Positions 41,567-50,925 are shown, counted from the first letter of the stretch. The stretch is DNA of 64,000 bases from JBAYOE01 sp050950065 (GCA_050950065.1 JBMNGX010000006.1:62001-126000), one strand, 5' to 3'. The notes: generated by a model not told the origin, from the letters alone. Numbers and translations are program-made.

Positions 41567-42255
41567 TGTTAATCCACAATCAAATGGAGTATAAAGTTGA
41601 TTTCACAAAAGCATTTGTAAACTCTCTTATTATTGAATCTCCTTTAGTTATGAGGTCTTTTGTTAAAGATTTGAGTGAACAGGTTAGAGGTGGAGAAGGG
41701 GGATTTGTTTTATCAGAAAGTCATCTAAGAGAACTAGATATTAGCAAAAAAGTAGAACTAATAATTAACCCAATAATTGAAATTGAGCATGCAAAAAAAA
41801 TCTCTTCAAAAATACTGAATTCTATAAAAGAAATTGCAGTTAATGAAACTAACTATTTAAAAACATCTGAATTGCAAACAACACTACTACAATATGCTGC
41901 AATGATATCTCATGAATTAATTAGTCCAGTTAGATATAGTGATGAAGTTGATGTTATGGCATTGCTAAAAGTATTTAATTTTTCTTTAGATCTAGATGAT
42001 TTGTCAGTAATTGAAAATATTGTGACATACATAACTGCGCTAAATACATATTTAGGCATCTCGGTTTTTATTTTTATCAATCTTAAAAATTTCATACTAA
42101 AAGAAGAACTGATTTACCTAGCTGAAAACATTAAGAGTCTTAATTCCAATCTTTTGCTAATTGAAAGTGGGGTAAATAATTACTTTATAGATGATGAAAA
42201 ATATTGTATAATAGATACAGATTTATGTGAGATATTTAGAGAAGGAAATCAGTGA
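41563..42255 (+). CDS. csn2: Csn2, type II-A adaptation protein
   Basis: The 230-residue product matches Csn2 in position, length (~220) and layout. It has an N-terminal strand region, a long helical middle (IEIEHAKKISSKILNSIKEIAVNE ... LQTTLLQYAAMISHEL), and the typical C-terminal ISVFIFINLKNFILKEELIYLAENIKSLNSNLLLIES ending near YCIIDTDLCEIF. Csn2 forms a ring around DNA ends and is needed for spacer acquisition. Its presence defines subtype II-A. It overlaps cas2 by 4 bases. A TATAAT at 42207 within its 3' end may serve the array. Confidence 0.88.
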   Translation: MMLIHNQMEYKVDFTKAFVNSLIIESPLVMRSFVKDLSEQVRGGEGGFVLSESHLRELDISKKVELIINPIIEIEHAKKISSKILNSIKEIAVNETNYLKTSELQTTLLQYAAMISHELISPVRYSDEVDVMALLKVFNFSLDLDDLSVIENIVTYITALNTYLGISVFIFINLKNFILKEELIYLAENIKSLNSNLLLIESGVNNYFIDDEKYCIIDTDLCEIFREGNQ

Positions 42256-42324
42256 AAAAACACAACTTATTCAACATAAATAGGTCTTTTTTATCTCAAA
42301 CCTCAAAATACAGGGCTTGTAGAG
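42256..42324 (+). promoter_or_regulatory. CRISPR leader
   Basis: The 69-base AT-rich region between csn2 and the first repeat ends TTGTAGAG before GTTTGAG. TATCTCAAAC at 42292-42301 is an exact reverse complement of the first ten bases of the repeat. The likely pre-crRNA promoter (TTTATA, 17 bases, TATAAT at 42207-42212) lies inside the csn2 end. Confidence 0.65.
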
Positions 42325-43771
42325 GTTTGAGATAGGTGTTATCTATTAGAGTTCTCAAGCTTGAACGTTGGGAAGTCTTCAAGATAATGTTTGAGATAGG
42401 TGTTATCTATTAGAGTTCTCAAGCTTGATAGCCAAAGACAACTATAGGGCCTGGTTTGAGATAGGTGTTATCTATTAGAGTTCTCAAGCCATTATGAGTC
42501 CATCAATCTATACATGTTTGAGATAGGTGTTATCTATTAGAGTTCTCAAGCCTATGACTGATCAAGCACTTTAGTCTAGGTTTGAGATAGGTGTTATCTA
42601 TTAGAGTTCTCAAGCACTACAGATAAGTCAGACGTTATGTACTGTTTGAGATAGGTGTTATCTATTAGAGTTCTCAAGCCTAGGATTGCCGAATAGCGTA
42701 AGTATCGGTTTGAGATAGGTGTTATCTATTAGAGTTCTCAAGCTATAGCCAAGTGCTTAGTTCGATATACGAGTTTGAGATAGGTGTTATCTATTAGAGT
42801 TCTCAAGCTCTTTGCAATCGACATCTCATGTCCGTTTGAGATAGGTGTTATCTATTAGAGTTCTCAAGCAGTGTTAGAAAGAGTATCGATAGTACAGGTT
42901 TGAGATAGGTGTTATCTATTAGAGTTCTCAAGCAGCTGAGTGAGATGTCCAATGAGTAGCGTTTGAGATAGGTGTTATCTATTAGAGTTCTCAAGCGATA
43001 GACATGTACTATAGAGGATGAGTTTGAGATAGGTGTTATCTATTAGAGTTCTCAAGCTGGAGTTAGGATCTATACTAAGCGATACAGTTTGAGATAGGTG
43101 TTATCTATTAGAGTTCTCAAGCTATCCATTCCGAAGTACAGCGATCAACAGTTTGAGATAGGTGTTATCTATTAGAGTTCTCAAGCAGCTATGACGACAT
43201 CAGATGCTTAATGAGTTTGAGATAGGTGTTATCTATTAGAGTTCTCAAGCGCGATGAACTACAGATGCAACGATCAGTTTGAGATAGGTGTTATCTATTA
43301 GAGTTCTCAAGCCTTAGCGTACAAGCGCAATGGAAGTGAGTTTGAGATAGGTGTTATCTATTAGAGTTCTCAAGCTCAAGCGCATCAAGTCGGCTCTTGT
43401 CATCGAGTTTGAGATAGGTGTTATCTATTAGAGTTCTCAAGCAAGCATGATAGAGACATTGATATCGTTAAAGTTTGAGATAGGTGTTATCTATTAGAGT
43501 TCTCAAGCAATGCTCGAGCTTCAATGACAAAGCTACTGCAGTTTGAGATAGGTGTTATCTATTAGAGTTCTCAAGCGTACAGGAATGTACAGATACGCAA
43601 GAGGGTTTGAGATAGGTGTTATCTATTAGAGTTCTCAAGCCATACTAGACTTTACAAGCTAGCATGAGTGTTTGAGATAGGTGTTATCTATTAGAGTTCT
43701 CAAGCGAAGTTGTTATTGAGATGGTTGGCCACTACGTTTGAGATAGGTGTTATCTATTAGAGTTTTGAAGC
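42325..43771 (+). CRISPR. CRISPR array, 23 repeats of 36 bp, 22 spacers
   Basis: Twenty-two repeats are identical: they start GTTTGAGATAGGTGTTATCT and end TTCTCAAGC. The last (43736-43771) has two changes (TTG for CTC near the end), marking the leader-distal end. Spacers are 25-32 bases, in order: 28, 29, 26, 28, 28, 28, 29, 25, 28, 27, 25, 29, 28, 28, 26, 27, 31, 30, 32, 28, 29, 30. All differ from each other as far as I can see. The first half of the repeat pairs with the tracrRNA at 36129-36148. Transcription runs rightward. Confidence 0.98.
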
Positions 43772-43801
43772 TTTCTACTCGTTTGCCATCACGTTTAGCC
43801 C

Positions 43802-43903
43802 GTTAAAAATAAGTATAATCTGTTAGAGCTATCAACCAATAATTTTTCTAAGCTGCCTATACGGCAGGTTTGAGATGGGTGTTATTTATTAGAAATTTTA
43901 TGA
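43802..43903 (+). repeat. Two decayed repeats at the trailing end of the array
   Basis: Bases 43802-43837 match the repeat at about 26 of 36 positions. Bases 43868-43903 match the first ~25 bases well (GTTTGAGATGGGTGTTATTT) and then decay. The intervals before each (43772-43801 and 43838-43867) are exactly 30 bases, so they are relic spacers. Confidence 0.8.
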
Positions 43904-44010
43904 TAGTTGCGAAGAGGAATATTTGTTTTTATCAGGGAAGAGGGTAACCCTTGCGTCGGTGTTAGTAATAAGCTATTATTATGTTGCATTTGCAACTTAT
44001 GGGAGTGTTT

Positions 44011-44690
44011 GTGGAAGCTTATTACAATCTATTATTAGAGTCTCCATTATTTAAAGCTTTGAATGTTGGGGAGTTGCCTCAGATGTTGGAGTGCTTAGAT
44101 GCAAGAGTTAGATCTTTTACTTCTAAGCAATACATCATTCATGAAAATGATGTTACTGAAGACATTGGGGTGGTGTTAGAGGGTAAGATTCAAATCAACA
44201 ATATTGATGCTATGGGAAATCGCTCTTTAACTGGAAAGCTGGGGGTGGGGGAAGTCTTTGGACAAGTAGTTGCAGCTAATTTAAGTGCAACAAACCCCGT
44301 TAGTGTTGTTGCTGATACTAGACTGCCAAATACTTTTACTAAAGTTTCACAAATTAGTTGCCCCTTGTAGCAGAGCCTGTTCTTTCCATTCTCAGAGTCA
44401 TTGAGAATATGATGAGTGTCTTAGCAGACAAAGAATCTGATGATGAACCGTAAGCTCTCTATTTTAAGCCAACGCTCAATAAGAGAAAAACTGCTCACAT
44501 TCTTATCGTGGCAATACCAAGATAAAAAGAGCAACAAGTTCTCAATTCCATTTAATCGTGATGAATTAGCAGACTATCTTATGTGTCAACAGAAGTGCCC
44601 TTTCTAGAGAGATCTCTTCAATGGTAAATGAGGGGCTAATTACAACTCACCGTAACAACTTTATAATTCACCAAAAACTAGAATCTATCT
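44011..44690 (+). pseudogene. Decayed Crp/Fnr-family regulator gene
   Basis: A GTG at 44011 with SD GGGAG opens a cNMP-binding-like domain (YYNLLLESPLFKALNVGELPQML ... LEGKIQINNIDAMGNRSLTGKLGVGEVFGQVVA). After about base 44325 the frame breaks. Continuations are found in other frames: DCQILLLKFHKLVAPCSRACSF, then VIENMMSVLADK, then NRKLSILSQRSIREKLLTFL with IPFNRDELADYL, then SREISSMVNEGLITTHRNNF, the HTH. At least four frameshifts are needed, so it is a relic. GTTGCATTTGCAAC at 43983-43996 may be its old operator. Confidence 0.85.
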
Positions 44691-44706
44691 AAGCTCTTCA
44701 ATTATC

Positions 44707-46164
44707 TCAAGGGCTTTTTGGTGCCACGAAATAGGTAAGTCCAACCCGATCTCCCTCTGCAGTTTTAATTGAGGTAGGGGGACTACCTTCAGCTTTAATA
44801 GTTAAAGCTGGCTGATCAAAATCTAAATTAAACAAAGTTAACAACCAATCGTGACGATAAGCAGTAGAACCATCAGTGTAGTGTCCTAATGGAACATAAG
44901 AGCTGTTGATAACAACAACTGAATCAAAATCATCACTGCTGTCGATGTGTTTAAAGTAGCTAATAGAGGCATCACTATTCACTTGAGCAAACAAAGGTGT
45001 TTTTCCCTTAAAGGAGCTACAGAACTCACATAAGGAAGTTTTATTGTAAACAGTAGATACATATTGTTTAAGATTATTTTCTATCGAATCACTAGCAACG
45101 GGGACAAACTTTAAGCCCCCATCGGTTAAAGTAGAGCCAAGCAGGGCACTGCGTGTTTTATCAATTAAATCAATTACGTAGATACTATCGTTATCTAAAA
45201 CATTTTTATAAAAAAGGTAGTGATCCAGTATTTGTAAATCTTTAGCTATATCATCACTAATTTTTTCAACTTTTGAACCATCGAGGCGACTTAAATAGAT
45301 ACCCCCTTTAGAGGCAGAAGTTGCAACTAAGTAAGTTCCCCATATGTTGTATTGATCTACATCAACATTAAAGGCAACCTCTTCACTGTTGTTTGTTAAT
45401 GACTTTCTATAAAGGGTGTCCCCTTTTTTATAAAAGAGGGTGGAGGCATTTATTTGAGCATCTCTATAAGGGCCACCTGTGATTTTCTTCTTTACACTTT
45501 TACTGTTTAAATCAACAACTCTTAAATCCCCAAAACTAGTTAAATACCCATTTTGATAATCTACACCAATTAAAAGACCACTGCGTAAACTAATTAGAGA
45601 GGGTTTAATCTCATATCTATTATCTTTATCTCTTACTAATTCAAGTTTATAAAAATCTCCTTCAATTAAAGTTGATACATAGAGATTGTTGTTAAAAAGG
45701 TGCACTTCATCTAAAGCTTTATCGTAAAGTTGTTTTGTTTCAAAACTCTCTAGATCTAAACAATACAAGGTATTGTTATCATCAGAGTTTAAAAAGAAAA
45801 GAGAGTTCTGTTTTTGGCCAATAATTTTTCCATTTAAAGGGGCAATTAAATCATTAGGGGTATTTAATGATCCTATTTGATTTAAATGAAGAGACTGAAG
45901 GTAATGGGTTTCACTACCATCATCAAAAGTCATAGTTGTTGTAAATAAAAGTCTTTCTCCATCTCTAATGATATAACCACCATTACGGATATTAGAGGGG
46001 GAGTTGCCCCTTAAAAACTGGTGGTAATCAAAAAGTTGAGATAGAGCATCACTTTCCATCTCTTTTATAATAGAGCCATCAATTACAAGCTTTTCAGTTG
46101 TTGTGCAACTTATAAAAAGTAGAATTACTATTAAAATAATTGGGATAAATACTTTTTTCATCAT
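44707..46164 (-). CDS. Lipoprotein with beta-propeller-like repeats
   Basis: The 485-residue product begins MMKKVFIPIILIVILLFISCTTTEK, a lipoprotein signal with Cys in the lipobox. The rest consists of repeated strands of the 'nglYy.dl' kind (LFFLNSDDNNTLYCLDLES, LYVSTLIEGDFYKLELV, YLVATSASKGGIYLSRLDGSKV), resembling DUF5050/TolB-like propellers. No catalytic motif is seen. It is the last gene of the leftward operon and starts 1 base from the upstream oxidoreductase stop, so it may help bind the same carbohydrate at the cell surface (inference). Confidence 0.65.
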   Translation of the reverse strand: MMKKVFIPIILIVILLFISCTTTEKLVIDGSIIKEMESDALSQLFDYHQFLRGNSPSNIRNGGYIIRDGERLLFTTTMTFDDGSETHYLQSLHLNQIGSLNTPNDLIAPLNGKIIGQKQNSLFFLNSDDNNTLYCLDLESFETKQLYDKALDEVHLFNNNLYVSTLIEGDFYKLELVRDKDNRYEIKPSLISLRSGLLIGVDYQNGYLTSFGDLRVVDLNSKSVKKKITGGPYRDAQINASTLFYKKGDTLYRKSLTNNSEEVAFNVDVDQYNIWGTYLVATSASKGGIYLSRLDGSKVEKISDDIAKDLQILDHYLFYKNVLDNDSIYVIDLIDKTRSALLGSTLTDGGLKFVPVASDSIENNLKQYVSTVYNKTSLCEFCSSFKGKTPLFAQVNSDASISYFKHIDSSDDFDSVVVINSSYVPLGHYTDGSTAYRHDWLLTLFNLDFDQPALTIKAEGSPPTSIKTAEGDRVGLTYFVAPKSP

Positions 46165-47259
46165 CTACCTTTTATCTGTTTCATCATGAAACGTCACTGT
46201 TGAGTGGCTTCTTCCACTAAGATAAATTCCCTCAATCAGTCGAACGACTTCCCTCCCATCTCTACCAGTAACTAGTGGTTGGGACCTCTCTACAATTGCT
46301 TTTACAAAATCTTCTATTTGAAGGGTGAAGAAATAAGTTGTTGGATCTATTGTTTTAAAGAAAGAGAAATCTTGCTCTTTAAAAGTTTCTAGCAGCTGTT
46401 GCTCCTCTTCAATGTTCCACAAATCGTTATATGGAGGTTCAACTATGTTGCTTTGACCAGCTATAAACATAGCTCCTCCATCTGTTTGAACTCCTACAGA
46501 GGCACCGCTACTTCCATGGACATGAACTTTTGCATAAAGACCAGGTTTTTGGGAGTTGCTAACTAAAATTGAGGCAATTGCACCAGTAGTGAATCTAACT
46601 GTGGCAACTGCACTATCTTCAACTTCAATGTAGGGGTGATTTATGTTCTCCCACTCTGCTTTTATACGGGCAATTGGGCCTAAGAACCAACAAAGTAAAT
46701 CAAACTGGTGAGGTGCTTGGTTAATACAAACTCCACCCCCTTCAGTTTCCCACTTACCTCTCCATGGGTCACTTAAATAGTAAGCTTCATCACGCCATCC
46801 TAAAATAGTCACTGAAGCTAAAGCAGGTTTACCCAACTTGCCACTGTCGATAGCCTCTTTAATTCTCATTGTTGAGGGGTACCATCTTCTTTGACTAATA
46901 ACTCCCAACAATTTATTGGCCCTTTCTGAGGCTAGGATCATACTGGTAGCTTCACTGTTACTAACAGCCATTGGTTTTTCAACTAAGACGTGACACCCTG
47001 CAGTAAAAGAATCTAGAGCATCGTCGTGGTGTTGTGGGTGAGGGGTAGTTATAATAACAGCATCAACATGATCTAGTTGGGCCATCTCTTTAACATTTTC
47101 TCTACTTTGAATGTGCCATTTTGAGGCAAACTCATCGCGTCTGTTTTTATTACGGCCACACACAGAAACTAGTTGAGCTCCAAAAGCTTCACTAATAGCT
47201 TGTGCATGTAAGTGGGCAACTTTCCCATACCCAATTAATCCAAACCGAATAGTATCCAT
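46165..47259 (-). CDS. Gfo/Idh/MocA-family oxidoreductase
   Basis: The 364-residue product has an N-terminal Rossmann fold (FGLIGYGKVAHLHAQAIS), the family signature EKPMAVSNSEATSMI with the conserved Lys, and the C-terminal domain motif GGGVCINQAPHQFDLLCWFLG with the catalytic His. It oxidises or reduces a sugar, sugar acid or inositol derivative with NAD(P). The neighbours (zinc dehydrogenase, PfkB kinase, ABC importer) suggest one catabolic pathway for an unusual sugar. Confidence 0.92.
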   Translation of the reverse strand: MDTIRFGLIGYGKVAHLHAQAISEAFGAQLVSVCGRNKNRRDEFASKWHIQSRENVKEMAQLDHVDAVIITTPHPQHHDDALDSFTAGCHVLVEKPMAVSNSEATSMILASERANKLLGVISQRRWYPSTMRIKEAIDSGKLGKPALASVTILGWRDEAYYLSDPWRGKWETEGGGVCINQAPHQFDLLCWFLGPIARIKAEWENINHPYIEVEDSAVATVRFTTGAIASILVSNSQKPGLYAKVHVHGSSGASVGVQTDGGAMFIAGQSNIVEPPYNDLWNIEEEQQLLETFKEQDFSFFKTIDPTTYFFTLQIEDFVKAIVERSQPLVTGRDGREVVRLIEGIYLSGRSHSTVTFHDETDKR

Positions 47260-47268
47260 TTATAATCC

Positions 47269-48288
47269 TTATGGCTCTAAAACAACTTTTAAAAGCCCCT
47301 CTTCTTTGTTGTAGAGGCGGTTAAACCAACTCTCTCCCTCACTTAAGGGGGCCACTTCACTTACTAAACTCATAACATCAATTTTTTTCTTACCCATTAA
47401 ATCTAATACTCTCTTATACTCTCCATTGATTGCACAAGAGCCATAAAGGGTAATTTCACGAGTTACTATTTGTTGTAAAGAGAGCTCTATAGTGGGACTT
47501 ACATTTCCAATTAGAGTAATTGATCCGCCACTAGCAACAATAGAGGTGGCAGTTTTAATTGGATTAGTTGCACCAACGGCTTCAAAGACCCGATCAAAGG
47601 GTTTAAAGGGGGATTCTTTTAAAGAGAAAGTTGTTGGATCAAAAGCATAATCAGCGCCCATTTGTAAAGCCATTTTGCGCCTATTTTCAGATAGATCAAA
47701 TGCTACAATAGTTCCACTAGTGGAGACTCTTAAAATTTGAATAAGGAGTAAGCCAATAAGACCTGCACCAACAACTGCTATTGAATCGTTTAGTTTGACT
47801 GGGGTGATATTAAAAGCGTGGGCTGCAACAGAAGCTGGTTCAGTAAGAGATCCTTCAATATAACTTATTTCATCTGGAAGTTTATAAATTATGTGTTGGG
47901 GAACTACCACAAATTCAGCAAAAGCTCCATCTTGCTTATATTCATCACATGAGACACCCAACACCCTTCTGTTTACACATAGGTTGACCCTTCCACTTAC
48001 ACAATAATCACACTTTCCACAGTAGATTGTTGAATCAAAAGTGACTCGATCGCCAACTTTGAATTTTTCAACATCGGGCCCAATGGCAACTATATCACCT
48101 GAAGCCTCATGCCCCATAATTACAGGGGGGATTCTTCTACCGGTAGAGCCATCGTATCCATGCACATCTGAACCACAAATAGCAACAGCCCTAACTTTTA
48201 CTAAAACATCAGTAGGTTTACTTATTTGAGGTTTATCAACCTCTTTATAAGTTAAACTCTTGTAAGATTCCATTACTAAAGCTTTCAT
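47269..48288 (-). CDS. Zinc-dependent medium-chain dehydrogenase
   Basis: The 339-residue product is a sorbitol/threonine-dehydrogenase-type MDR. It has ICGSDVHGYDG (catalytic Zn Cys), PVIMGHEASGDIVAIG (Zn His-Glu), YCGKCDYCVSGRVNLC (four structural-Zn Cys) and the Rossmann VVGAGLIGLLLIQIL. It would oxidise a polyol or sugar-acid hydroxyl with NAD. The gene is 9 bases upstream of the Gfo/Idh/MocA gene and 2 bases from the kinase gene. Confidence 0.92.
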   Translation of the reverse strand: MKALVMESYKSLTYKEVDKPQISKPTDVLVKVRAVAICGSDVHGYDGSTGRRIPPVIMGHEASGDIVAIGPDVEKFKVGDRVTFDSTIYCGKCDYCVSGRVNLCVNRRVLGVSCDEYKQDGAFAEFVVVPQHIIYKLPDEISYIEGSLTEPASVAAHAFNITPVKLNDSIAVVGAGLIGLLLIQILRVSTSGTIVAFDLSENRRKMALQMGADYAFDPTTFSLKESPFKPFDRVFEAVGATNPIKTATSIVASGGSITLIGNVSPTIELSLQQIVTREITLYGSCAINGEYKRVLDLMGKKKIDVMSLVSEVAPLSEGESWFNRLYNKEEGLLKVVLEP

Positions 48289-48290
48289 AA

Positions 48291-49412
48291 CTACCTTTGT
48301 ATCCTAGCAGAACCACCTTGAGCAAAAGCTTCCACTTGCTCTAAGGAGGCCATAGTTGTGTCTCCTGGGAATGTTGTTAACATAGCTCCATGTGCCCATC
48401 CCATCTTCAATGCCTCTATTGGTTCCAATCCCTCCAATAATCCATTGATTAAACCAGAGGCAAACCCATCTCCACCACCAACACGATCATAAATATCTAA
48501 AGTAGCTGTTGGCGCTTGATAAGCTTTTCCATCGTACCAAAGAACAGCAGACCAGCTGTGGCGGTTAGTAGAGAAAACTTCTCTCATTGTAGTTCCCACT
48601 GCTTTAATGTTGGGATACCGATCAACTACAGTTTCAATCATATCAAAGAAGTGAGTTGGATCTAAAGTTGACTCTTTTTCAACTTTAGGGCCCTCTAAAT
48701 TTAATGAGAGTTGTAAATCTTCCTCATTTCCAACCAGGACATCTACATGTTCAACAATGCGGGCAAAAACAGATTGAGCTAATTTAAGTGAATCAACATC
48801 TTCTTGAGCACGAGCTGCCCATAACTTAGCCCTGTAGTTTAAATCAAAAGAGACTATAGCTCCCGCTTTTTTGGCCTCTTTCATTGCCTCAATAATTAAC
48901 TCACTTGTAGTTGCACTCAAAGTTGCAAAAATTCCCCCAGAGTGGAACCATCTAACACCACCACTGAAAATCTCTTTCCAGTTAAATGAGCCAGGTTTTA
49001 AAAGGGCAGCAGCTTCATCAGATCTGTTGTAAAAAACAACAGGAGCACGAACTCCACCTGCACGATCGCTCCACACTTGGGCGATGTTGGGTCCATGTAC
49101 ACCGTTGTGCTCAAATCTTTGGAAAAATGAGTCTACACCCATTTTTCTAATCTCTGCCTCCACTTTCTTCCCAATAGGGTAATCCACCATAGCAGTGGCT
49201 ATAGCTGTTTTCTTGCCAAAAGCTCGAGCTAAATTGGCAGCAACATTAAATTCTCCGCCAGATACATGTATATCGTAATTATTAGCAAACTCAAATGGTA
49301 TTTGACCAGGATCTAAACGAGTAACCATGGCCCCTAGGGCAACTAAATCGTAAGGTTTTTCATAAACATTACGTTGAATTTCTTTAGTCGACAAGATATT
49401 TAGCTTTCCCAT
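48291..49412 (-). CDS. PfkB-family sugar kinase, 2-keto-3-deoxygluconate-kinase-like
   Basis: The 373-residue product is a ribokinase-fold kinase: GGEFNVAANLARAFGKKTAIATAMVD near the N-terminus, and the anion-hole/catalytic loop RVGGGDGFASGLINGLLEG with the catalytic Asp near the C-terminus. Longer than most PfkB members, it has the extended form seen in KdgK-like enzymes of anaerobes. The first gene of the leftward operon, it is divergent from the ABC importer. Likely it phosphorylates a 2-keto-3-deoxy sugar acid; other hexose or ketose substrates are possible. Confidence 0.85.
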   Translation of the reverse strand: MGKLNILSTKEIQRNVYEKPYDLVALGAMVTRLDPGQIPFEFANNYDIHVSGGEFNVAANLARAFGKKTAIATAMVDYPIGKKVEAEIRKMGVDSFFQRFEHNGVHGPNIAQVWSDRAGGVRAPVVFYNRSDEAAALLKPGSFNWKEIFSGGVRWFHSGGIFATLSATTSELIIEAMKEAKKAGAIVSFDLNYRAKLWAARAQEDVDSLKLAQSVFARIVEHVDVLVGNEEDLQLSLNLEGPKVEKESTLDPTHFFDMIETVVDRYPNIKAVGTTMREVFSTNRHSWSAVLWYDGKAYQAPTATLDIYDRVGGGDGFASGLINGLLEGLEPIEALKMGWAHGAMLTTFPGDTTMASLEQVEAFAQGGSARIQR

Positions 49413-49504
49413 TTAAAGCCTCCCAGAAGGTAATAAATTTATCTCTATGTTAGCACGTAGTTTCAGTTTTTTACAGATGATAAGGGTGAAACCTCAAGAA
49501 AAAT

Positions 49505-49554
49505 TTGACTTACCACCCATTTGGGGTAATAATTATTAGGTAGTTGTTAACTAC
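49505..49554 (+). promoter_or_regulatory. Promoter of the ABC importer operon with operator at the start site
   Basis: TTGACT (49505-49510), 17-base spacer, AATAAT (49528-49533). GTAGTT-GTT-AACTAC at 49540-49554 is a perfect inverted repeat at the expected transcription start, placed to block initiation. The XRE-type regulator at 52634 is a candidate binder. Confidence 0.65.
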
Positions 49555-49578
49555 AAATCAACAAAAAGGAGTAACAAG

Positions 49579-50850
49579 ATGAAAAGAGTTCTTGTTGTGT
49601 TGCTGATTATCACCCTTTCATTTTCCCTATTTGCTCAAGGAGCAAGTGATAAAGGGGCAAAGAAAGAGGAAATCAGAGTTCTTCTAGCTAACCACCCTTA
49701 TGGGGAGTTACTGAAGGCAAAGATTCCTGAGTTTGAAGCTAAAACAGGAATTAAGGTTAATGTGGAGAGTCTACAAGAGGCCCAGCTAACACAAAAACTT
49801 ACTACTGAGTTTGCCACTGGATCTTCAACTGTAGACGTGTTTATGACCCGTCCTTTACAAGAGGGGCTTCTCTTCATTAAAAATGGTTATTACCAAGGCC
49901 TTGGTGCATACGATTTTGCCGATTATCCCGATAACTCTGTTGACGTAGGTAGAAAAGATGGCGTTGTTTATATCGTTCCACTGATTACTGAGTGGCAAGT
50001 TATGTACTATCGCAAAGACCTCTTTGCAAAAGCTGGCATTAAAGTGCCAACAGATTTTGTTGAGCTAGAAGCTGCTGCTAAAGCTTTAACAAAAGATGGC
50101 GTTGCCGGATTTGGTTCAAGAGGACAAGGTGCTGCCGCTGTAACTCAACTCAGTTCATTCTTATATAACCATGGTGGAAACTACCTAGAAAATGGTGTTG
50201 CTGTATTTGATTCTCCCGGATCAATTGATGGGCTTCGCTACTATGGTCGTTTGTTAGGAAATTATGGACCTCAAGGTGTTGGTTCAATGTCTTGGGAAAA
50301 CTTAATGCCAGTATTCCAAGCTGGAAAACTAGCAATGTGGACAGATGCATCTGTTTTCTTAGACCAAGTTGTTGATCCTACAAAAACAGCCATTCCTGCT
50401 GAAGATGTTGGTGTTGCTCAATTGCCACGTGGACCTAAAGGGGATAGCCCATTTATCGTAGTATCATGGGGAATGGGAATGTCTAGTAAGAGTAAGAACC
50501 CCGATGCAGCAATGGAGTTCTTAAAGTGGGCAACAAGTGAAGAGTTAGCTGTTGATGCTATGTTGAAAAACATCCCAATGGCACGCGACTCTGCTTGGAA
50601 AAATGCTAAAGTCAGAGAGATGATGCACCCTGGTATCATTGCAACTCAAGCCCACGCCGCCCAAAACGGTTACCCATACGACCGCCCATTTATGAGCGCC
50701 GTTGGACAAGCTAGGGACCTCATTGGTGAAGTTATCCAAGAGACAATAAACACCAAAGGAACCTCAACCAGATTAGAAGCTCTTGCCAAAGAGAAAGCTG
50801 CAGCTGTTAACGAATTGTTGAAAGCTGATGGCGAATATGGTGGGAAGTAA
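49579..50850 (+). CDS. Sugar ABC transporter substrate-binding protein
   Basis: The 423-residue exported protein starts MKRVLVVLLIITLSFSLFAQGASDKG, with no lipobox Cys. The mature part is a CUT1-type binding protein (EEIRVLLANHPYGELLKAKIPEFEAKTGIKVNV ... PIMFL-type hinge regions, VAQLPRGPKGDSPFIVVSWGMGMS). SD AAAGGAG lies 8 bases before the ATG. The context with a sugar kinase and two dehydrogenases suggests a sugar, polyol or sugar-acid ligand. A 12-bp hairpin follows the stop. Confidence 0.92.
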   Translation: MKRVLVVLLIITLSFSLFAQGASDKGAKKEEIRVLLANHPYGELLKAKIPEFEAKTGIKVNVESLQEAQLTQKLTTEFATGSSTVDVFMTRPLQEGLLFIKNGYYQGLGAYDFADYPDNSVDVGRKDGVVYIVPLITEWQVMYYRKDLFAKAGIKVPTDFVELEAAAKALTKDGVAGFGSRGQGAAAVTQLSSFLYNHGGNYLENGVAVFDSPGSIDGLRYYGRLLGNYGPQGVGSMSWENLMPVFQAGKLAMWTDASVFLDQVVDPTKTAIPAEDVGVAQLPRGPKGDSPFIVVSWGMGMSSKSKNPDAAMEFLKWATSEELAVDAMLKNIPMARDSAWKNAKVREMMHPGIIATQAHAAQNGYPYDRPFMSAVGQARDLIGEVIQETINTKGTSTRLEALAKEKAAAVNELLKADGEYGGK

Positions 50851-50871
50851 TAGTTTTTGAAATCTAAAACT

Positions 50872-50899
50872 TTGGGGAGTTGGTTTTCCAACTCCCCAA
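50872..50899 (+). terminator. Attenuator hairpin between binding protein and permeases
   Basis: A perfect 12-bp stem TTGGGGAGTTGG/CCAACTCCCCAA with a TTTT loop lies without a T-tract. It likely gives partial termination or 3'-end protection so that the binding protein is made in excess, as with the hairpin at 28617. Confidence 0.78.
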
Positions 50900-50925
50900 C
50901 TATTAAGTTGTAAAGGGAGGAGTAA

